Below are positions 1-10,560 of a stretch of 64,000 nucleotides of DNA, one piece after another. The stretch's first letter is position 1, and each line of letters opens with the position of its first letter. The DNA lies in the NCBI GenBank assembly GCA_002189035.1, contig CM007991.1, forward strand, positions 4,216,001 to 4,280,000. The letters run 5' to 3'. Position numbers and translations under genes: made by a program. The stretch comes from Utricularia gibba. Taxonomy: Eukaryota; Streptophyta; Magnoliopsida; Lamiales; Lentibulariaceae. The notes beneath the pieces were generated by a model. The model was not told the DNA's origin. It saw nothing but the letters and a program-made list of their open reading frames with translations, and did not search any database.

Positions 1-40
1 TAGTTGAGTTCCATATCGTAATATTTTTTTCATTGTGCAG

Positions 41-1285
41 GCTGATAGGAAGGCCTCATTTGAGAAGTTTAGAAGGTGGTGGAAAGGCGTCAATCTATTT
101 GAGAAGTCGTATATCTTTCTGCCAATCTGTGAAAGGTGAGTACGTTTTGGAAAAAATGTTTCAGTACCCGACTTTTGATGCCAACTGATGACTCATAGTG
201 GTTTAGAAGACATATAACTGAAATCCTCTTACCTTGTGGCTAGACAATGAAATGGGTGATATAGGTGTTACTGCAGAGACTCACATGAAACTACCTTAGT
301 TATGTATATCGTATGGCTCAAGTATTTTTTCTTGGCAGAGAGCACTGGAGCTTGGTCATTATTTGTATACCAAGTAAGGAATCTGAATCAGGACCTATCA
401 TACTTCACATGGATTCTTTAGAATACCATACGAGTGGGTCAATTTTCAGGGATGTCAAGAGGTAAGTCGATTACAGTGCATGAGCATGCTGCAAATTTTC
501 ATATGGTCAACACATCTTTTTTAGTATTTTAGATCCACCCACATGAGTAGTTACTATGACTGATTGTCATAGCAGTATGGTGTCCCTTAAGTTTACGTTA
601 TGTACAGGTTTTTCTATAGAAATAAGCAAGCGAGGTTCCATTCATAAAATTAGCCTACGAACATTCATCTAAAGCCAATATGATAACTGAGCGACTTCTA
701 GCTTGTTGTGCTTCTTAAATTACTTCACTGATTTTCGCATGTCGTCTTAGATAATATTACGTGTTGTTTATTTTCAGTTTTTTAATAGAAGAATGGGAAT
801 TCCTTAAACAAGAAGAATTTCCACCTGGGCATCCCATTGCAAACCATATCTGGGAGAAACTCTCACGAAGAATTGACGAGAAAGTAGTTAAGGTAAATGA
901 TTTTGCTATTCCTGCAGATAATTAACTACCAATCCAAACCATTCTATTACTGATTTCCTTTTGTTTCTGTGTGGTGGCGTTACCTTCCAGGTACCCCAGC
1001 AAGAAAATGTATATGACTGTGGCCTCTTTGTCCTCTACTTTCTCGAACTTTTCATTGAAGCAGCCCCTTCAAGACTGAAAAAGAAAGACTTGGACATGGT
1101 AATTCTTCTCTTTTGCATATTCCACTTCTGTTCTTTCTGCCACGTTTATATTTTTCACACCTTCCCATCCTCAGTTTGGTAGGCAATGGTTCAAACCTGA
1201 AGAGGCGTCCAGCTTAAGACATAGGATAAAGAAACTTTTGATAAAAGAATTCATTGCGCAAACGAAGGAGGAGCTTGTAAATTGA
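41..1285 (+). CDS. ULP1D: Ubiquitin-like-specific (SUMO) protease, C48 family, 3' part
   Basis: This is the catalytic C-terminal part of a SUMO protease that removes SUMO from nuclear proteins; the 5' part lies outside the window. Visible exons are 41-135, 339-461, 778-892, 991-1098 and 1175-1285, all with GT-AG borders and matching phase. The catalytic set is present: His in REHWSLVIIC, Asp in ILHMDSLEYH, Gln in VPQQENVYDCG and Cys in the same DCG motif. The tail (FGRQWFKPEEASSLR) resembles the plant OTS1/OTS2 (ULP1D/ULP1C) group more than ULP1A/B or ULP2, judged from memory of those families. The stop TGA is at 1283-1285. It converges with the PRP17 gene downstream. The family call is firm; the choice between ULP1C and ULP1D is not. 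Confidence 0.9.
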
Positions 1286-1984
1286 AACTCCAACCGGATT
1301 CTGTGCCCAGGCAGCCGTTTTCCTTGGAATGGTTTCGGTTTCCAGGCATCATGATTTGCTTGCTGTACAGTTCGCTGATTTGAGAATAGGGATGCGAACT
1401 TGGAAGTTGGACTATTTCATAACACGCCTCCTCAAGGGACGGAGATGGTTCTGCGGCAACTTCAGAATGTCATCATGTGCATTGAATTTTGGTTGCAAAG
1501 ATTTTGCATCACCCGGCGACTCTGTAGTAAAACTTTGAGGAGCACCGACGTGAAGATTTTCTAGATATCATCAACGAAACATGGCCCCGAGCAGGCCGCC
1601 CCATCACCTCTGCTACGCCCAGGGAAAACATTGCATCCGGATTCTGATTGGATGTCGCCAGGAATTCGGTCATTTATCATCGTATAGCCTCTTTGGTTTT
1701 TCCATTCGATGTCCCTCTCCAGTCTCCACTGGAATTGGAAGATATTTTTTTGGTATAACAACAACACACCTATGAGTTCTCATGTTACAGAGTCGGTCTC
1801 TAAAAAGCAAAAACAATCTGGCAACTTAAACTATGAAAAACCAGCACAGGCATCATCATTCTTTCAGGACACAAATCCGCCTGGAAACTCAGAAACCTTC
1901 TTGCCCAATATCCATGGGGTGGTAATCCAGGCTCCAGTGTAGACTGAGGTTGCCTGCTTGCTTCTCTTTTTACCAAAAGGTCGG
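1286..1984. other. Convergent 3' flanks
   Basis: No gene is seen. The stretch lies between the ends of two converging genes and probably holds both 3' untranslated regions. Short ORFs on both strands have no recognisable protein signature. Confidence 0.6.
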
Positions 1985-3822
1985 TTAGTCCCTGGAAAAG
2001 AAAAAGGAACACATTAACTTTGTTACACAAGGGGAAGTACAATATGCAACAACGATAAGATTTCAAGATGTGTGGATTCACACCAGTATTTGATCAATCC
2101 ATCCCAACCACATGTAGCCACTTTGCTTTGCTCCAGAGGATGCCATTCACAACCAATGCAAACTCCATTATGGCACCTGATGGTCCGAAAGACTTTGCAG
2201 CTCTTCCAGTCCCAAAACCAGCACCTCCCCTCACCATCCCCAGACATAACGAACCGGCCATCGGGAGAGAAGTTTACTTGGCATGCATAGCCAGCCACAA
2301 CATGTCCAGCAAACCTCTTCTTTTTGTTCAGCTGGAATCTCTCTCTGGTGCCATAGATCAGTATTTGATTATCCAAACTCTGACAAGCAAGCCAATTTGA
2401 ATTTGGGTGGAGGGCAATTGAGGGCATGGAATGCATATGGGGCTCACTGATATATTTAATAACCACTGGGATGCCAAACTCCCATACGCGAAGCGATTTA
2501 TCATCACTTGAAGTGACAAACCTCCTGTTATCATCCACAAAAGTTATGGTATTGACTGCCCCTAGATGCTGATCATACTCCTGTGTGATTTGCCCTGTGT
2601 TTATATCCCACTGGACAATCTTCTTATCACTCATGCCAGCTAACAACACGTTCTGCTTATCTTCATCTGGATTAAGCCTCACCACATACGGAACCTTTCC
2701 AGTCGAAAAGGTGGATATCACCTTCCCTGTCTCGGTATCCCAATACTTGATATTCTTATCGTATCCAGCGCTCAAGAACTTGGCTCCATCATTGCTAAAC
2801 CATATGTCTCGGACTGCCTTTGAATGCCCCATGTAAGTTTGCATGCACTTTCCAGTATTGAACACATCCCAAATTTTCACCTTCGTGTCCATCCCCGCTG
2901 ACAATATCAAATGGCCATGCTTAGGGAAGAATCTGATGGCTGAAACCCCTTTGGTGTGTCCACTCCAAGTGTGCATTAATCTCTTCGGTATGTAACAGTG
3001 ATCATTGTTTGCCTTGGCATCCTTGGGCGCAGCAATCCAGGACCTACCCTGATAATCTTTATCCTCTTTTCCGTGGAAAACAGACCTATCAGCATGCCCT
3101 TCCCCTTTCTCTTTTTCCCCTTCTTTCTCCGCCTTCTTCTTCGCATGCTCTTCTGCATACTTCTTCTGTTCCTCCGTTAACTCTTCCTGCAGCCAATCTT
3201 TCTTACCTGACCAAGGGCTCTTCCTGTTCTTCATCAACCATATATCAGTTGCTGGATTATCCAACTCGTCTGCATCCACCTGATCAACTCCCTCCTTCTC
3301 TTCCAACATTTTCATCTTCTTCTCCAATTTTCTCTTCTTCTGCTCATGTTGAGGTATGTTGTAGACAGAAATCCCATCGTTCTTCTGAAAACCTTCAACA
3401 TCACCTATATAGCTGTTCTCCGCAGGATCAGCTGCGTACCCAAACTTGTAAAAGGTATTGTACTGTTCGTCGAATGCAAAAGGCTCTATATTAGCATTCT
3501 CCACAAAACCCAGCTTGTGATTGCGATGTCCCTGAGCAAGACCGTCCTTTGCGTAAGGATGAGAAGGACCAACAATTGGCGCCCAAAGCTGGTCATACGT
3601 AGGGTTGAACGACACGAGATGCTGGTTAGGGTCAATGGGTTTCTCGATCAATGACTGAGCCTGCCCCGCGACGGTGAGCGATAGCATAGTGTCGTCGACT
3701 TTCGGCGCAGCGGATCTCGTCGGGAACGCCGTCCGCGACGGAGGCGATGAATCCGGCGAAGATGGCTCCGAATGACTTCGGCCGCCATCCAGATCCTCTC
3801 TGTAGGATTGAATGAGATCCAT
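1985..3822 (-). CDS. CDC40: Pre-mRNA-processing factor 17 (WD40), PRP17/CDC40 homologue
   Basis: This is a spliceosome protein of the second splicing step, acting in the nucleus. CDS is complement(join(1985..1991,2084..3822)), giving about 581 residues, close to the usual plant length. The first 200 residues carry the conserved family region, followed by a Lys/Glu-rich segment (about 200-245), then WD40 repeats from about residue 283 to the end, with clear GH...WD units such as [12 protein letters not shown] and DTKVKIWD. A single open frame runs past the normal end into 19 unrelated residues. A GT donor at 2083-2082 and an AG acceptor at 1993-1992 remove a 92-nt intron and restore the family ending Lys-Tyr-Trp-Asp-stop. 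The last coding exon is therefore only 7 nt. The start at 3822 begins [10 protein letters not shown], as in relatives. Confidence 0.95.
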
Positions 3823-4355
3823 ATCAGGGCTATTTCGATTTCCTAGGGTTTAAAGTTCAAACTTATCTGTAGCAGAAATACAAATACATGAAAGTATTGG
3901 GCATCACCGCAATAAATATAAATTGTGTGCGAATTCATTTAACTTGTAATATCTAATTTAATTATTTATGCATTTCCATGTTTCATACTTTAAATTTATA
4001 CAATTTAAATTATTTTGTAATAACTTACCATCTTATTACATGATGTTGTATGTTTAAAGTATCCAAACCTCGCAATCTTACGTTTTTTATTTTTTAAGAA
4101 AATATTTTATATAAAATTAAAAATATTATTTTATTTAAACAATCTTCTATCGTCCGTAATTAATATAAAATACCATTATAAGGTTCTTTATTTTATATAT
4201 TTAATTTATTTAAACTATGAAACAAGCACTTATTTGTAATAGTATTTTTGATAGATAACTTGTGATTATTTGGTTTTAAATTTTGAAATTTAATTGAATT
4301 AAATTTCATACAAATAAAAATTTATTAATAATCAATACATAAAACAAACTGAAAG
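3823..4355. other. AT-rich intergenic region
   Basis: No gene is seen. It contains the promoter side of the PRP17 gene (transcribed leftwards from 3822) and the 3' flank of the small gene at 4356-4604. Composition is strongly AT-rich, with runs of A and T. Confidence 0.5.
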
Positions 4356-4604
4356 TCACCCTTGTAGAACTGAAGTCATCCATCTGATGAGGCTGAACTT
4401 TCTGTGCTTGGTTTGAATGAACTCCTCAGCCTGAGCGTCAATGCTCTCCTTCTCATCACCATTCTCACATTCCTCCTTACCACGGGAAGCTCCCTCGGCG
4501 GCCTCCCTTTGATCCTTCTGAACACCGTGAGCCATGTGTTCCTTCTCATAAAGCTCATATGCATCTGGAGCTCGCTGTCGCCGGTTGCTGCTTCGTTTTC
4601 CCAT
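4356..4604 (-). CDS. Small basic/acidic protein with DUF761-like C-terminal motif
   Basis: An 82-residue intronless frame. The N-terminus is basic (MGKRSSNRRQR), the middle is acidic and charged, and the C-terminal part reads DAQAEEFIQTKHRKF, resembling the short DUF761 motif (AEEFI followed by basic residues) of plant proteins with unknown function. There is no signal peptide or membrane segment. A TATAAAT box lies 41 nt upstream of the ATG, supporting transcription on this strand. Downstream, the GT17 gene is on the same strand. The DUF761 link is from the short motif only. The reading frame could be a chance ORF, but the TATA box and codon composition argue for a gene. Confidence 0.5.
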   Translation of the reverse strand: MGKRSSNRRQRAPDAYELYEKEHMAHGVQKDQREAAEGASRGKEECENGDEKESIDAQAEEFIQTKHRKFSLIRWMTSVLQG

Positions 4605-4644
4605 CTCTGATGATGCTGAAGGGAATGGTTGGCGCTGTAGGAGG

Positions 4645-4651
4645 ATTTATA
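4645..4651 (-). promoter_or_regulatory. TATA box of the small DUF761-like gene
   Basis: TATAAAT on the minus strand, 41 nt before the ATG at 4604. At the usual 30-nt spacing, transcription would start about 10 nt before the start codon, implying a very short leader. Confidence 0.5.
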
Positions 4652-4925
4652 GGCTCATGGGAATCTGATTCCTTGTTTGACAGCCGCAGAGGTTCATCTG
4701 GTGCAGCATAGGACTAAACGTGCCTTTGTCAAAGCAGACTTCTCTATATTTGGCACATGGTTTTAATGGTGGATGGGCATGGAACCTTCTCAGAAGCTAA
4801 TCCTGAATATGCTTCTTCCCAAATACGGAATTAAACATGGTTTTCACATGAAGATTAAGAACAGGTCAAAGTCCGGGCGTGATCGCTTTGAGAGATTCCC
4901 AAGGAATCAGAGCTAACTGCTCCGC

Positions 4926-6692
4926 TCATCTGCTCTCTCTTAAACAATTACCAGGAAGAAGGAATTTGTATTCTTCTGCATTCTCCAGAAGATAAGAAGG
5001 AAGATGGACAGCTGAGTATGAACTTGGTATAGGCCCAATTCTCCTGATGATATCCCTGAAAGTGTATTCTTTCGGTAGCATTGAAAACAAATCCTCACCA
5101 CTGCAGATGACTCGCTGCACCCATTTCCAGTTCAAAGTACGAGAGAACTGTGATCTGCCGAAGTGACTGAGAGCTTTCATCTTGAATATGAACTCACTTA
5201 TGTGTCTGAAGCAAAAGCTACAATGCCATCCACCGTCAGCCAACAGTTGATCGGACTGTCTGTAGCGCGCATGTTTCGTCATCCCAGATTCATATATCTG
5301 AACCGAAGCCCTCCAGCTGTTGTCATCAACTAGATACTCGAAGGAATAGAGATAGTTCCTCAATCGAAGGTGGAGTATTCTTGGTATTCCATTGCACCAT
5401 CTTAAGAGATTCATTGTGTGCCCACTCGGCAGCTCATTGACATCCGAGATTATCAGGAGGTCACCATCCTGTATACCAGCTCGCTTCAAGAGATGATCAA
5501 GTGCAAGTCTCTGATATGCTTCCTCTACTGAAGGGTTTTCACCCTTCCTGAATCTCCCTGGAACTTGTCCATAGGTTAACCGGGCATCAACAAACTTGAA
5601 CTGATCACGGACAGAAGCGAACACAAAAGGTTTTGACAACCCTGTGAAAGTAGAGTTCGATTCAAGTAGAACAAACTCAGAAACATAAGGATCCAATTCT
5701 TTCCATCTGATCTTCAGTAGATCCACCTCATTACTGAACAAAACTGCATCAAAAACACGTCTCGGATAATCCCGAATCACCCAGCCATGAAGCTTACACA
5801 GATTCTCCATCGAAACATTCTCATTATAATAATGAGGAATTTCATTGAAAGGCTTGGGAGAAGATTCCCATAAAGGCCGCAAAATGTAGGAGACCTTATG
5901 GCCATGGGAGCATATAACAATGACACAGACTGGGACAAACATGAATAGAAACAGCAAGGCCTTCACATCCATGCCCAGGGCTATACATCTTAACTTCAGC
6001 ATACCCCTCATTTGCCCTGAGCCCTACGTAATAGAAACATCATGAAGTGAAGGACAAAGGGAATAATGAATCACAAGCGGGACACATGTACAGGACTAAG
6101 CATTTGGAGTACAGCTGCAAACTGATACACACTCTAAAATTTACAAAGCCATAGCTGTAGAATAAACACAACAGATAGGGGTGAATGGGTGCTAGAGCAT
6201 AGAGTAAGCAAACACCGTAGGGAAAAATTTGCAAATCTATTTATCCCGTCTGTTTTTCTTAACTTCTGCTATTAAACCCCTAGTTGAGCTCATGATTTTC
6301 ATTTTTGTTGAATAAGAGAAACCAGTAAGGCGACACAGATAGAAATTACAGACTTTTCCTTCCAATTTCTCAACAAACACCAAATCGCTATCCTACACAA
6401 CACCAAGAGATGCATACCCTGTTCTTCAATACCATTCAGAGGAAAAAAATATAAACAACTGGAACCACTGGAAAACAAGTATTTTCTTTCCAATCCACCA
6501 AGACAACATGTATTAGACGATTTTCCTCTACAGTAGTAAAGCTCAAGAGAGAAGCCCATACGCTAGACCAAAGAGACTGTTTACCTTTCCTGGGTAACCT
6601 GCGCATGCATCATCAGTCTTCTTGGAACAATTAAGAGATCCCTCTTCTGCCCTCGAACAAACCTTACCAAAGAATCTCGATAGACAGCACAT
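4926..6692 (-). CDS. GT17 family beta-1,4-N-acetylglucosaminyltransferase-like protein
   Basis: A Golgi-type type II membrane glycosyltransferase of family GT17, related to the enzyme adding bisecting GlcNAc to N-glycans in animals; plant substrates are uncertain. CDS is complement(join(4926..6023,6585..6692)), 401 residues. Exon 1 (36 codons) has the relatives' Cys-Ser-Lys-Lys-Thr-Asp-Asp element and joins in phase across a 561-nt intron to GSGQMRGMLKLRC. A membrane segment spans about 55-74. Conserved blocks include EIPHYYNENVSMENLCKLHG, FVLLESNSTFTG, GWHCSFCFR and LLPGNCLRES at the C-terminus. The motif usually read as SDVDE is SDVNE here (residues 229-233), so one acidic residue of a DxD-like site is Asn. 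Without exon 1, translation could still start at the Met at 6011. Confidence 0.92.
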
Positions 6693-8079
6693 CTCCCATC
6701 AACTACACGCAAACCCAGATTAAAACGCAATCATCAACCCAATTCCAACACCCAGCTCCTCCAACGATACCACAACACCTTCTACTCAAAATATCCTCCG
6801 CCAAATAGGGAAGGAAGAAAAAGTATAGAAAGGTCGATGTGGGGAGTCGAGAGTAGGCCCCCTCCTGGCAAACTGAGAGCGAAGCGGTTGTAAAGTTGAG
6901 AAAAGAGAGCCGTTACATCCCTTTAGCATCTCCTACGCCCACCAATTGTTTTAAAATAATGGATTCAATATCAATTTATCATTTTTTTCCAAAAAAAATT
7001 GTATCTAATAATTTAATAAAAAATTTTGAAGATGTCAAATCTCGAGTCTAGATAATCATTGTTATTTTTTTAATAGTTTATATTTTATGATAAATATAAT
7101 TACAAATTAAATTTTCAACACCTACACACGCGGAGGAGTTGAGTTCCTCTCACGGCTCACCAACGGAAGGAATATATATGATTAAATTTAGAAATTTTTT
7201 TTTCTGTTTTTGCACAAAAATATTTTGGTAATTAAAATAAGACAATTTTAGGGTATTGCAAAATCCCCAGCTGAGTTTGTGTAGGATTGTCAAAATCCCC
7301 AGTTGACATAATTACGAAATCTTGGACAAAAATGATCCCTAGTATGAGATATTTGGACAGAAAGTCAACCTTTCTTTCACTACATGCAGATGCCCATAGA
7401 CAGAAAATCACACTTGAATTGGCTTCTCTCCCCTGCACCGATTTCCGCAGCTACTCCCCCCTCATGTTTTTCTTTTTTTGCCTTGTCACATGTAAACTTG
7501 CCTATTCTATCTATCTATCTATTTTGGCTTCCTCAGCTAGTGATTTAAAATAATAATAATTATTTTTCAATATTAATTGAAGTTGTGTATTTTCCTAAAT
7601 TATCCCTCCCATGCTCCATTTGCCACGCGCCGCCGTGGGAGTTTGCCCAACCATCCAACCTGCATAGAGTTGCCTCAAATGAAATTGGGTTATTTTGATA
7701 TTAATTATCTTCATTTAGAGGAGTTTGACAAGATGATTACAAATAGGTGTCGTATCATGAATTTTGGGCACATCGGGCATTTTAGCAAAATACCTCTACA
7801 AAAAATTAGTTTGATAAATACACTTATTTTCAAAAGTTTTTGACGAATACTCGGTTTTTATTTATATATTTTTTAAATACCCCTGTTTTGATAATTTAAA
7901 TTAACAAGAAATAGCCTTTTAAATAATACATTGTTTTTAATTTTATATTTTCAAATTAATTTTTTAGTACAATCACAAAAGTATTTTTTAAACAACTTCA
8001 TTAAAAATAGTTTTTTTTTTGTTTTTTTATATTTTTAATATACTAAATAATATCAAAATTATATATTTTTAAATAATAT
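6693..8079. other. Intergenic region upstream of GT17, AT-rich
   Basis: The first 250 bases probably hold the promoter and leader of the GT17 gene. Beyond about 6,940 the DNA is AT-rich with no convincing gene. A short ATCT microsatellite lies at 7506-7522, and a 16-nt phrase (caaaatccccagytga) occurs twice near 7259 and 7291. Confidence 0.5.
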
Positions 8080-8530
8080 ATTGATGGGATCTGAATGGCA
8101 CTTGATTAACCGACTACTGAAAAGTAGACAATAGGTATTATGACACCCCGACGCAGGCGACAAACCGATAATCGTCAGATTTTTTTCAGAAGCAGTCGTT
8201 TTGGACAGATCGGAAAGTAGCCGAATTACGATAATGGCAGAGTAGTCGACGGTTATCCGGGGGCAGAATCGCAGTACGTTCAACAAGCGCAGCAAGCAGC
8301 CAACGCTTCCAGAATCCAAAATTCGGTCAAGTTCATCTCACCTATAAATGCGAGAAACATTGTAGCGAAAAGGGTTGGACTCGAAACCCTCCAACTTGTA
8401 TCTTCTCCCCCATCTCCGTATCTTCCAGCAAGCTACAGTTTCGTGGTTTTTCCATTTTCCAACAGTTTCCATGTAAAAATCTCCGCCTACCTTCATTTCT
8501 GCCAACCAAACTGAGTGAAACATACTTTGT
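8080..8530 (+). repeat. LTR-like relic (family also at about 50.4 kb)
   Basis: A less AT-rich block in an AT-rich setting. It carries a TATAAAT at 8343-8349 and, about 100 nt later (8444-8481), a phrase beginning gtggtttttccattttcc. A TATAAATA and a similar phrase occur with the same spacing at 50445-50580. This layout fits the promoter part of an old LTR. Borders are not defined and the class is not certain. Confidence 0.4.
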
Positions 8531-9645
8531 TTGATGTTCTTAATTTTTCTATTTTCATGAAAAAAGATCTATTTTTTTTTAAAATCTAATCTTTTAATTT
8601 CATTCTCTTTCAATATCTTTATTGATGTTTTTTGGAAGTACTGACATTGTTTTTAAATTTCACATAAGCAATTCCAGAAGTACTTTAAGAATGTGGATAT
8701 AGTTAATTTCTTCATTATTGCTGATTTTGGGATTGAAAAATATGTGTTTGATTTTTTCTAAAACCTTAAAATTGGTTTATTTATTTATATAAGTTGTGTT
8801 GTGGAGGGATATTATTGCTATTTTTTTATTGGAAGTCATTATATTGTTTCTAATTAATAAATTGGGTGTTGTTTAGTAATTCGTCAAGTATATGATGTTT
8901 GTTTGTTAAAAAAAAAATTTTAAACAATTGTAAATGATGTAAAATACTCAAAAATCATCTCATTTATTTCCTTATATTGTTCCAAGAATAATTTTCTAAA
9001 TATAATGTCTACTTTACAATTTTCTTTTTTTTAACATCAATTTGATGTCAAAACTCCTTTAGTATTTCGATTATTAATTTATTGATCTGAATTTTTTTAT
9101 ATGGAACTAAATTAATTTATTTATTTGAATCTTTTTTTATGAAAATGTGTTGCAACTACAATATTATTAGTTTTCTTCTATCCTGTATTTAGAAAATGTG
9201 TAGTATTGGAGATTTCTTTAATATATTTATTGTTTTTTTTTTATTTATGTGTGGATAGTTTAAAATTATGAAGTTATTTTTAGTTTTTAATTAATTATGA
9301 AGATATTTTTTAGTCAAATAAATTTTTAAAAAAACATATAAATGGATCTTTTATAATCTTATCTTATTTTTCATTTTATATGTTTATGGCTTTCATGATG
9401 TTGTAAATGGATTTAAATTTTTAAATTACTTTTTTCAATCATTTACATAAATAACTAATTTACAGTTATCGATTTTTTTATCTATCATACATACATTACC
9501 TATTAAAGTATTTTTTTCAATCATATTTAGTATATCTTTCAGAATAATACATTAACTAAAGGACTTCTATATATAACACCTATCATAACTTTTTTCAGTC
9601 AAAGCTACCTTATATATAACTTATATCTCATAACTTATATCATAA
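8531..9645. other. AT-rich intergenic region
   Basis: Very AT-rich with many homopolymer runs. No gene, RNA or recognisable transposon domain is seen. Confidence 0.5.
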
Positions 9646-9651
9646 CACAAC

Positions 9652-10560
9652 TTGGACAATATTTCATATCAAAATACTTGTTTCAATTCAAATGATATTT
9701 CATTCGTTATGTCTAGACATAATAATTTAATTATTAATGTTGTTGAAGCTGCTGTTGAGTATTTATTAGTAGATCCAAATCCATCCAAAAGTCAAATAGG
9801 AAAGCACACATATATTGATTATGATTGTGAACTTGGAAATGCTCATTTGGTAGCATATTACTTCTACATTAATGCTACATACAATCATCAAAATCTTTCT
9901 GCATCGTTTTAGAATGTATCATTGTTTATTTGAACATATTATATGTAATGTTCAGGAAGTAGAATCATATTTATGAGATGATTCCTAAGTATGCTCAAAA
10001 GTATAGATTATATGCATTGAGCGTGAAAGAATTGTCTGATGGCTTGGAAAGGTCAATATATGCATGGACATGGTTTATCTAGTATCTTAGAGTCAATAGC
10101 TTTAAAATATACTTTAATATGATATTCTTTATTTGAAACTTTTAGTTCTAATAATGATTTTAATATTTTATTCCATTCACCTTTATTTAATAACTTGCAT
10201 GGAGGTGTTCCCCCTTCAATTAAATTCTTTGTGAATAAAAAAAAATATAACATGAGATACTATTTAGTTAATGATATTTATCATAAATGACCCATTTATA
10301 TGAAAACTATCACTCTTCCATAAAATCTAAAAATATGATTATTTGTTACTTGTTAAGGAGTGCTAATATAGATGTAGAAAGAACATTTGGAATGCTTCAA
10401 GCAAAATTTGAGATTATTTACTCATAAGCTCAATTAGAATACCATTAGACACTTGTTAATATTATGTATAGCATAATAGTTTTACAAAGTATGATAGTGG
10501 AAGAACCTAGCGAAGATGGGTAGTCAAATCTTGGAGATGATAATCAAGTAAATATTGAAC
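9652..10560 (+). mobile_element. Degraded PIF/Harbinger transposase
   Basis: Fragments in correct order match plant PIF/Harbinger transposases. The N-terminal part reads HTYIDYDCELGNAHLVAYYF, then, after a frame break, RMYHCLFEHI. Near 10,040 WKGQY follows, then NDFNILFHSPLFNNL, YNMRYYLVNDIYH, and finally VERTFGMLQAKF and LQSMIVEE near 10,380-10,510. Stops and frameshifts are frequent. The segment that should carry the first catalytic Asp, before WKGQ, is missing, apparently by internal deletion near 10,040. The second Asp (in NDFNIL) and the Glu of VERTFG remain. Terminal inverted repeats were not located. It cannot make an active transposase. Confidence 0.8.

Noticed and set aside
3009-3494. 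161-codon plus-strand frame
   Set aside because: It is antisense to the conserved PRP17 coding region and has no domain; its length follows from codon bias of the real gene.
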